Assembly (NCBI RefSeq): GCF_030506325.1
Contig: NZ_CP120683.1
Location: forward strand, 2,356,001-2,420,000
DNA length: 64,000 nucleotides
Origin: Tunicatimonas pelagia
GTDB lineage: Bacteria > Bacteroidota > Bacteroidia > Cytophagales > Cyclobacteriaceae
Reading direction: 5' to 3'
Within the stretch, counting starts at the first letter, position 1. Every line of letters begins with the position of its first letter. The translations under genes and the position numbers were made by a program. The notes beneath the pieces were generated by a model that was not told the DNA's origin, did not search any database, and saw only the letters and a list, made by a program, of their open reading frames with translations. Below, piece by piece: positions 54,352 to 61,087 of this stretch.

Positions 54352-56394
54352 ATGCCAAAAGTCTATGAATATACGCTCAAGCTTCGCGATAACGTTAGCC
54401 CTACGCTACAGAAGCTCAACAAACTAGTAGGGAAGTCCAATACTACTTTTGGCAAGTTGAAGCGTATGGCGGGCCGAGCCGGAAACGCCTTATATGATGC
54501 GGGACGAAAAGGGGCGAAAGGTATGCGGGAGTACGTGAACCGACTCTCTGAAGCAGCCAAGAAAACCCGGGTATTCAATAAGCAAGTAAACGGGCTTCGG
54601 AATACTGTTATCGGATTTCTATCGGTGACTGCCGGGGCGCAATTGTTTGCAGGAGTCGTAAACGCTACTGCCCGAATGGAAAGCCTCAATAATGCCATCG
54701 CCTTTGCTTCAGGAAGCACCCAGGAAGCGCGTAAGAATTTAGAGTTTCTGGATAACACCGTAGATGCGCTTGGTTTGGATTTGATGGCCACCAAAGATGG
54801 TTTTCGGCTTTTTGCGGGAGCGATGCGCGGCAGTAAACTGGCGGGGGAGGCGACCCGTGAAATTTTTGAATCCGTTGGTATTGCCAGTGCCTCCATGAAC
54901 CTGACGGCTGACCAGACAAAGGGAACGTTCAAAGCACTCTCTGATATGATGGGCAAAGGGAAAGTGGAGGCAGAGGAGTTGCGAGGACAATTGGGTGAGC
55001 GGATTCCAGGGGCCTTCAATATTGCCGCGCGGGCAATGGGAATGACCAGTGGGGAGTTAGACAAATTTATGAGTGATGGCAAGCTGCTAGCAGAAGATTT
55101 TCTACCCCGTTTTGCCCAACAACTACGCCGTGAGTTTGTCGGAGGGCTAGACGATGCTACCAACTCACTTCAGGCGAATCTTAATCGGGCTAGAAATGAG
55201 TGGACTCGGTTACAAGTATTCTTTGGGGGTATGTTAGCCCCTACCATTGTGAAAGTCGCCAAAGCACTGGGAACGATGCTGCTGTATGTTAAAGAGAACT
55301 GGGATACCATCAAACGATACAGCTCCTATCTGGCCGGGGCAATCGGTATTTTTGCCGCCTATAAAGTTACCTTTATAGGGGTTGCTAGTGCCCTTAAATT
55401 GGCGACTACTGCAACGGCTTTATTGCGGGGGCAAATGACCTTGCTGAACCTGGTAGCCGCAGCGAACCCAATTGGCATGGTCACCATTGGAATTATGGCA
55501 GTAGCCGGGGCGGCTGTCTGGGCATACAATAAATTTGAAACATTCCGAGGGGGAGTGTGGGGGCTATGGGAAGCCTTCAAAGAAGTGTTTGCTAATATTG
55601 GTACACTGGCGACAGAAACTTTTGGGGGATTGAAAGAAATGATAGCGGGAGCTCTGTCCTTTGATGCCAAACGTATGATGAAGGGTATTGCCCAAGCGAA
55701 ACACGCTTCTAGCGTATTTGGCAACCAAGTTGCTTCTAAGTACAGAAAGGGGTACCACGAAGGCACACAAAAAGAACCCCTGAGCCTGGATATGCTACTC
55801 GGCAACCTTCCTTCTACCGATAAATACCGTGATAAGCTCAACGAGCTGTTAGCCGGACTAGGTAATGAATTTGATACATCTACTTTCACTTCCGTACCGA
55901 AAAAACAGCAAAAGGTAAAAAACAATCCGTTCCAACGCTACGAGGAATTATTGTCACTGGCTAGTAACCAGGGTTCACTGGGGGCTAACCAGCGCAAGGG
56001 CTTGCAAAGCTCGATCATTAGTGGGTACGAGCAACTGGAGGGAATGCTCGCTAAGTTTCGCGTAGCGGAGCGCACGGGGCAAAAATTCAAAAGCCTGGAA
56101 GGTATCAATCGGGGGCGGGTAGAATCTACCCTGGGGCAACTCAGTGGGTACTATGCCGATGCGGTTAATAGCCAGAATGCGGAGAAAGAAGCGGAAGAAG
56201 AGCGGCGAGGGTTGGAAGCCATTACAGGGGGAGGCAAGAAAGTTACGAACATCTATATCCAACAACCCAAGATGGCCGAAACGATTGAAATGCACGTACA
56301 AGATGCCACCGGGGGAGTCGAAGAAGTGAGTGAGAAATTTGAGGAGTACTTCTATAAAATGCTGAATGACTTTAACCGAAATGGAGGACAATAA
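54352..56394 (+). CDS. Phage tail tape measure protein
   Basis: 680 residues. The tape-measure N-terminal domain is distinct (MESLNNAIAFASGSTQEARKNLEFLDNTVDALGLD…GLFAG-like GFRLFAGAMRGS…MTADQ-like LTADQTKGTFKALSDMMGKGKVEAEELRGQLGERIPGAFNIAARAMG). A hydrophobic central region follows (AIGIFAAYKVTFIGVASALKLATTATALL, IGMVTIGIMAVAGAAVWAY), then charged helices. It would set tail length; no sheath or tube gene is present in this prophage. Confidence 0.8.
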   Translation: MPKVYEYTLKLRDNVSPTLQKLNKLVGKSNTTFGKLKRMAGRAGNALYDAGRKGAKGMREYVNRLSEAAKKTRVFNKQVNGLRNTVIGFLSVTAGAQLFAGVVNATARMESLNNAIAFASGSTQEARKNLEFLDNTVDALGLDLMATKDGFRLFAGAMRGSKLAGEATREIFESVGIASASMNLTADQTKGTFKALSDMMGKGKVEAEELRGQLGERIPGAFNIAARAMGMTSGELDKFMSDGKLLAEDFLPRFAQQLRREFVGGLDDATNSLQANLNRARNEWTRLQVFFGGMLAPTIVKVAKALGTMLLYVKENWDTIKRYSSYLAGAIGIFAAYKVTFIGVASALKLATTATALLRGQMTLLNLVAAANPIGMVTIGIMAVAGAAVWAYNKFETFRGGVWGLWEAFKEVFANIGTLATETFGGLKEMIAGALSFDAKRMMKGIAQAKHASSVFGNQVASKYRKGYHEGTQKEPLSLDMLLGNLPSTDKYRDKLNELLAGLGNEFDTSTFTSVPKKQQKVKNNPFQRYEELLSLASNQGSLGANQRKGLQSSIISGYEQLEGMLAKFRVAERTGQKFKSLEGINRGRVESTLGQLSGYYADAVNSQNAEKEAEEERRGLEAITGGGKKVTNIYIQQPKMAETIEMHVQDATGGVEEVSEKFEEYFYKMLNDFNRNGGQ

Positions 56395-56406
56395 ACCGTC
56401 AACAAT

Positions 56407-56937
56407 ATGAGTATAGTATCACCTTCCCAACCGTATCACCATTTGCTAAAAGAATCATCCTCGTTTTTCTGGGCCAAAGTCCTGACGGTCGCCCCTGACC
56501 AAGTACATTGTTCGGTAGCACCTGTTAATGAAGCAGGTTCCTCACCGCGCCAAGTACGGCTCCGACCTGCTAGTGAACCAGCCGGGCAAGGGCTATTCTT
56601 ACTTCCTGAAGTTGGCTCGTTTGTAGGAGTAGTTTGGCTTTCCGATACACCAGAAGAATCCTGTATCGGTCTGTACACGGAAGTGAAGGAGCTTCGGTTC
56701 GTGCCCACTCCAGGTTGCTCTTTCACTAGCAATAGTCAGAAGATCACGGCTACCGTAGATGATAAGCATCTTCAACTATCCAGTGAAAAGCTATCCATCC
56801 AGACCAAACAGGGGGAGTTGAAAGAATTGAGTGATAAAGTGTTTTCATTGGCTAAGAAAACCTGCCCTAGTGATCTAACCAAAGAGCAAAAGCAGTTACT
56901 AGGGATAGCGAAGAAGCTGGTGGCAGCCCTTTCATAA
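56407..56937 (+). CDS. Putative phage spike/baseplate protein (gpV-like)
   Basis: 176 residues. FFWAKVLTVAPDQVHCSVAPV…GQGLFLLPEVGSFVGVVWLSDTPEESCIGLYTEVKEL resembles the OB-fold of gpV/gp45 baseplate spike proteins (P..GS.V.V....D), followed by a short beta region and a helical end. Starts 13 bp after the tape measure. The call is tentative. Confidence 0.45.
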   Translation: MSIVSPSQPYHHLLKESSSFFWAKVLTVAPDQVHCSVAPVNEAGSSPRQVRLRPASEPAGQGLFLLPEVGSFVGVVWLSDTPEESCIGLYTEVKELRFVPTPGCSFTSNSQKITATVDDKHLQLSSEKLSIQTKQGELKELSDKVFSLAKKTCPSDLTKEQKQLLGIAKKLVAALS

Positions 56938-57012
56938 TAGGTTAGCCCCACGCTCTATTACCAATGATTGTTTGTATGAGTGGGAAAAAAAAGACCAAAA
57001 GATGTCAACTAA

Positions 57013-57216
57013 CAAGCGAAGCTCACTATCGATATTGCTACGGGTGAAGCTGAAGATACTCCAGATATAGATGAAAGTAAAAACCCCTCTGCTGTTGAAT
57101 TAGGTAGGCTAGGAGGTAAGGCAAGAGCTAAGAAGCTTTCACCCGAAAGGCGAAAGGAAATCGCTAAAGAGGTTGCTTTGAAACATTGGGGGGAAGAGCT
57201 AGTCAAAGATGCTTAG
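57013..57216 (+). pseudogene. Relic of a small basic KARAKKLSPERRKEIA protein
   Basis: The open frame begins after a TAA and has no start: QAKLTIDIATGEAEDTPDIDESKNPSAVELGRLGGKARAKKLSPERRKEIAKEVALKHWG. The second half is a motif widespread in small Bacteroidota proteins. A plausible start (ATG at 56976, MSGKKK) is out of frame by one base in an A8 run, and a stop lies between. It overlaps the convergent P63C gene by 18 bp. Confidence 0.55.
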
Positions 57217-57786
57217 TTGAAATGGCAATCCATATACTTTTGCATGTTCCTTTTCAAACTGACTCCAAGTTTTACAACGCTTCATTATCACTTCTGATTC
57301 TTTAATATAATCTTCCAACTTTGTTACTTTTTCAGGAGTCAGAAATTGGAAATGCTTAAATAATCTGATGCCTATTTTGTCATACTTATTTTGATGCTCT
57401 AGTACTGGTAATACTTCTTTTGGAAAACGACCATATATGATGTCAATGGTATATTTAGCCACGACCTGTGGTTTTTTAGATATTTTTCCGTTTTTGGGTA
57501 TCTCCCAACCATTTAGACGAAATACCTCTTTATACCAACCTTGTGTAAATCTAGATTTATAAGTGTTGATCTTGTCATCAATGTATTCAGCTAGCTCTTT
57601 AAGGTCTATAGTTTCTCCACTGATTAGTTTAATCTTCTCAGCCCTTTGTTCAAGGGCTTTATCAGAACCTTTACGTTGAATTAGTAAGTCAGGGCTAATT
57701 GCCAATTGCTTCCGTAAGGCATTATCTTCCTGTTCTTTTCTTAACTGCTCTACGGTTTTCTTACTTGAATTTTTAATCTTTTTCAT
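57199..57786 (-). CDS. P63C-domain protein
   Basis: 195 residues. From about residue 90 it fits the P63C domain: WYKEVFRLNGWEIPKNGKISKKPQVVAKYTIDIIYGRFPKEVLPVLEHQN…FKHFQFLTPEKVTKLEDYI…W.QFEK. The N-terminus is basic and helical. P63C proteins are found on phages and other mobile elements and their function is unknown. The upstream metallopeptidase gene overlaps its start by 14 bp, so the two form an operon read against the phage late genes. Confidence 0.75.
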   Translation of the reverse strand: MKKIKNSSKKTVEQLRKEQEDNALRKQLAISPDLLIQRKGSDKALEQRAEKIKLISGETIDLKELAEYIDDKINTYKSRFTQGWYKEVFRLNGWEIPKNGKISKKPQVVAKYTIDIIYGRFPKEVLPVLEHQNKYDKIGIRLFKHFQFLTPEKVTKLEDYIKESEVIMKRCKTWSQFEKEHAKVYGLPFQLSIFD

Positions 57787-58978
57787 AGTTTAGATTGTAT
57801 ATTTTATCGTTATAAAATTTTGCAACCTCTGATGCTGACATTTTATGATTTATCTCCTTAACCGCCCACAAATACCTATTAATATCTGGCAAGAATTCTT
57901 GTAACCATCCCCAACTATCTCTTTCTAGAGCTATCATTGTATATACTATGCTTGGATGAACATGATTAAGCCTAGCATATTCCTCAATAAATATTCGGTT
58001 ATTATAGTGAGGTAAAACCTCTTGAACCTTCTCGTCGGAGAACAAGTAATCTTTTGCGAATTGATTAGCGACATCTTCAACCTCCACTTCTGTATAAAAA
58101 TCAGTTTTATCAGAAATGTGGTATGAGTTAATCAAAATATCATCCCAATCGAAAAGGACATGATGTAATTCATGTAAAAGAGCAAACCATATTGTAGCGT
58201 AATTACCCTTATAATCGGACAAAACAATGGACGGTTTTTTGTTGACTGAAAATGTAGCACCTCTGATGTGTAGTTTTTTAAATTTTGGAAGATATATAAC
58301 GGTGATACCCATTCTGTATAAGACTTTAATAACTTCCCAGATTCCTTTCTCGACACTCATTGAATGCCATCGAATTGTTGGAAAATATTCGATCAAAGCT
58401 TGCCTATCATACGGGATAGGGTTCTGTATTTTTCGAAAAACTTTTCGGGCATACTCTATCCAGTAGTTAAGCACCTGAACATCACTAGCAAGCTTTGCTG
58501 AACTGTAAGCTGGATTCACTACATCCTTTCTATAGTCAAAAATAGAATCGTAATTAAATATCCTAACTAACTCCCTCTCCACGTGATCTAGATCAGTTGC
58601 ATCATCAATGACACCTTCATTTTTCAACTCTTTAAGGTTAAAATTTTCTGCTATAAATTTTCTTCTCTCGAGAGTGTGGATTTGCTCCTCATGTGGTTTT
58701 TTTAATGATTCTAGGTAAAGATTAACAGCCTCACCTACTGGAATTTCTAAAAATCGTGACAACTTCTTTAATGATATTATATCTACTCTGCTACCTGTTC
58801 CTTTGAGGAGTCCGTGTAACGCTCGACTCTCCATTTGCATAATTTCAAGGGCTCGAGTCTGATTAATTTGTAATTTTCCTAACTGCATTTCCCACCTCTC
58901 TTTCAATCCTCTTTTATCGTCATCATTATAGGATTGCAAAAGATTGCTAAGATCAATACCGTCCAAATCGTCTGCCAT
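57773..58978 (-). CDS. HTH-ImmA/IrrE-type metallopeptidase protein
   Basis: About 401 residues from MADDLDGIDLSN; a longer start at 59002 would run through the operator. The N-terminal third is DNA-binding-like (LQINQTRALEIMQMESRALHGLLKGTGSRVDIISLKKLSRFLEIPVGEAVNLY). The C-terminal half has the zinc-peptidase motif ALLHELHHVLFDW near residue 270 and later EVEDVANQFAKDYL (ExxAN..A). ImmA/IrrE enzymes cleave partner repressors upon damage or infection. Two palindromes upstream suggest autoregulation. The cargo position in a prophage suggests a defence or addiction role. Confidence 0.8.
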   Translation of the reverse strand: MADDLDGIDLSNLLQSYNDDDKRGLKERWEMQLGKLQINQTRALEIMQMESRALHGLLKGTGSRVDIISLKKLSRFLEIPVGEAVNLYLESLKKPHEEQIHTLERRKFIAENFNLKELKNEGVIDDATDLDHVERELVRIFNYDSIFDYRKDVVNPAYSSAKLASDVQVLNYWIEYARKVFRKIQNPIPYDRQALIEYFPTIRWHSMSVEKGIWEVIKVLYRMGITVIYLPKFKKLHIRGATFSVNKKPSIVLSDYKGNYATIWFALLHELHHVLFDWDDILINSYHISDKTDFYTEVEVEDVANQFAKDYLFSDEKVQEVLPHYNNRIFIEEYARLNHVHPSIVYTMIALERDSWGWLQEFLPDINRYLWAVKEINHKMSASEVAKFYNDKIYNLNYEKD

Positions 58979-58981
58979 AAG

Positions 58982-59062
58982 ATTTGTAGTTTTACAAATC
59001 AAAAATAGCTATTTAAAGCTAATAAGCAATGCTTTTAGTGCAATATTTGTAGTTTTACAAAT
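58982..59062. promoter_or_regulatory. Two identical 18-bp palindromic operators
   Basis: ATTTGTAGTTTTACAAAT occurs at 58982-58999 and again at 59045-59062, i.e. immediately upstream of the ATG at 58978 and 63 bp further on. Each has 7-bp arms. Likely bound by the helix-turn-helix part of the adjacent metallopeptidase protein. Confidence 0.7.
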
Positions 59063-59095
59063 ATAATCATTTACCTTCAAGTTGAGGACACTTCG

Positions 59096-59848
59096 CTATG
59101 GGTAAATTCACGTATTGCGGATATTTCCATCAATACCGTTACTAAACTTCTGGTTAACTTTGGTAGAACCTGCATAGAGTTTCATAATAATCATGTGGTA
59201 AACGTGAAGTCTAAAGGCATTCGGTGTTATGAAATCTGTCGTTCTGCTATGCAAAGCAAAAGAACGTACTAGAGGAAATGAAAGGTAGCGGATCGGGAGG
59301 TGTGTGGACGTGGACGGCTATTAATGCTAACACTAAGCTAACTGTACCGGCACGTGGGTAGTCGCGATACTGATTCGGCTAATCTATTTATTTATGAAGG
59401 ATGTGGCAGGCTGTTTATCTAATAGAGTGCAATTAACTATCGATGGACACAAAACCTATTTGAACGCTGTTTATGATGCTTTTGAAGGCATCATTGACTA
59501 TGCTCAACTTACTGAAATATTCTGAAAAGAAGTAGGCACCTGTTAAGTGTATTGGTATCAAAAAAAGGAATCTTTGGCAATCCAGATGAAAAACATGTAT
59601 CTACGAGTTACGTAGAGTGGCAAAATCTAACGGTGCGAATACATATGAGGAGGTTTACCCGTTTGACTAATGGATTTAGCAAGAAGCTGGAGAATCATTG
59701 CTATCCAACTGCCCTGCAATTTCTCTACAACAGTTGGGTGAAGATTCACAAAACATGGAGAGTAAATCCAGCGATGGAAGCAGGACTAACCAAGCGACCG
59801 ATGGAAATCGTAGATATAGTTAAATTGATTGAAAAAGATTCAAACTGA
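59096..59848 (+). pseudogene. Decayed IS1-like transposase
   Basis: Pieces in several frames line up in order: LWVNSRIADISINTVTKLLVNFGRTCIEFHNNHVVNVKSKGIRC, GSGGVWTWTAINANTKL, NRVQLTIDGHKTYLNAVYDAFEGIIDYAQL, and the intact end GNPDEKHVSTSYVEWQNLTVRIHMRRFTRLTNGFSKKLENH…IHKTWRVNPAMEAGL. These are landmarks of long IS1-like transposases. Several stops and frameshifts make it dead. The AT-rich 59849-60014 has no gene. Confidence 0.8.
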
Positions 59849-60014
59849 GACACTACCTATATTCCCGAAACACCTTGTCACCCTTCTAGGTTGAAAGATA
59901 GTTATTTCGTAATTTTACGAGTAAATTAGAAAAGTGCAATTTCAATACATATTTTTCTAAATGTTTAAAAATTGTACTTTATTAGAAGCCAACCCCCTTA
60001 CTATATTTTTTTTA

Positions 60015-60052
60015 TTGACTTTTCGTTTGAACCAAAGTTGACTTTTTGTTTG
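60015..60052 (-). promoter_or_regulatory. Right-end transposase-binding-site-like repeats
   Basis: TTGACTTTTCGTTTG at 60015-60029 and TTGACTTTTTGTTTG at 60038-60052, the inverted counterparts of the left-end repeats. The outer copy ends 10 bp from the terminal AATACA. Confidence 0.75.
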
Positions 60053-60062
60053 ACCGAATACA

Positions 60063-61079
60063 CGTGCCGCAGTTAGCATTAGTAAAAGTAACTACGACAC
60101 TGTAAAAGTAATCACCGTACGCCAAACCCCTAAAGCTACGTTCGGCTGATAGTCTAGTGCCACTGCGGGTCACGGTATGGCCCGAGGCACTCACCGTTTG
60201 AGCCGTGCCGTTAGATAACCTTCGCTTAAGTGTCCAGCTTGAGCCTTGAATACTGTAGCCCGAGGGAGTACTACCGCCAATATCCAGGCTGACCAACCCA
60301 CGTTCGTTGCTGGAGCCTAGTTTGATCGGTGCCGTAGGGGCACTCCAGCTTTGGCTACCTAAGGCTACTGCTCCGGTGGGGCAGACTGTGACGGTACGTT
60401 TGAAAAGCGTCGTATTTAGGGTCTTGCAAGGATTATTGTATGAAACTGTAACTTCAATAGTGTGTGTGCCAATTTCGGAGCCACTAAAAGTAACGTTATG
60501 ACTTCTCTTATTAGACCCACTCCCTAGTGTAGTAGCTCTTCCGTTGTATCGCTTTCTCCACGTGTAGTTGGTAATTCTTACCCCATTCAACCCACTCATA
60601 CTGAAAGTGAATGCCTTAGTACTATTAGGTTGTACTGTTGTTGGAGAACTTCCCCAACTAGCTGTTGGTGATACCTGCTCTATTGTATTGACTCGTACGA
60701 CCTCAGAGAAATTGTTTACCGAAAAATCCCTAAATTTCGGTTCAATATTGTACGTACCCACTTTTTTCCATCTAATAAATACCTGTCCTAAAAGCCAGCC
60801 TCCAAAAGCATCGCTCCCATTATCACGATTCAAGAAAAAACTAGCTGATAAAATCTTTAGATCATTATTTTCATCCCCCACTTTCATAGATCTACCATTT
60901 ACTACGATGTTAGACACAGTAACTGGTCCCGTATCTCTAAAAATAGGCTCATCGTACTCAAATGGGATATATATTTGTTGGCCTACACATACGTCGGTTT
61001 GACCCCACGAGGAATTAGTAATAAACACTACCTGAAGTAGTACCAACCAATAGAAAATTGTTTTTCCTGCTGTTATCAT
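60063..61079 (-). pseudogene. N-terminal 339 codons of the prophage-split RHS protein
   Basis: Signal peptide (MITAGKTIFYWLVLLQVVFITNSSWGQ) and Ig-like beta domains (ASWGSSPTTVQPNSTKAFTFSMSGLNG…, SFRGLAYGDYFYSVVVTFTNANCGT). The frame runs 17 codons into the prophage end and stops at 60012. Joined at the CACG junction it continues in frame as TNANCGT-RNSLSYDSPEFEVTC into 44495-39831. The fragment repeats the motif (G)LAYG(D/E)YF…V.V…..(N)C also present near the start of the other fragment. A truncated secreted protein may still be made. Confidence 0.85.
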
Positions 61080-61087
61080 ACCGATTA

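Larger units (their letters stand above)
44498..60062 (+). mobile_element. Compact Mu-like transposable prophage inserted in the RHS gene
   Basis: About 15.6 kb. Ends are TGTATT…AATACA, followed inward by repeated TCAAACGAAAAGTCAA transposase-site-like sequences. CGTG occurs at both junctions (44496-44499 and 60063-60066) and may be the target duplication; a perfect 5-bp one is not visible. Gene order is Mu-like: repressor (left, minus), Ner-like, MuA-like, MuB-like, small genes, GemA-like, protease, tail genes. Head, portal, large-terminase, sheath and lysis genes are not recognisable, so it is defective or satellite-like. Confidence 0.85.

Noticed and set aside
54363-55163. 266-codon minus-strand open frame opposite the tape measure gene
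   Set aside because: Shadow of the tape-measure reading frame, Ser/Pro-rich and without motifs.
59228-59300. Fragmentary frames thought at first to be a separate small phage gene
   Set aside because: They align in order with an IS1-like transposase when frames are joined, so they are parts of one dead gene.
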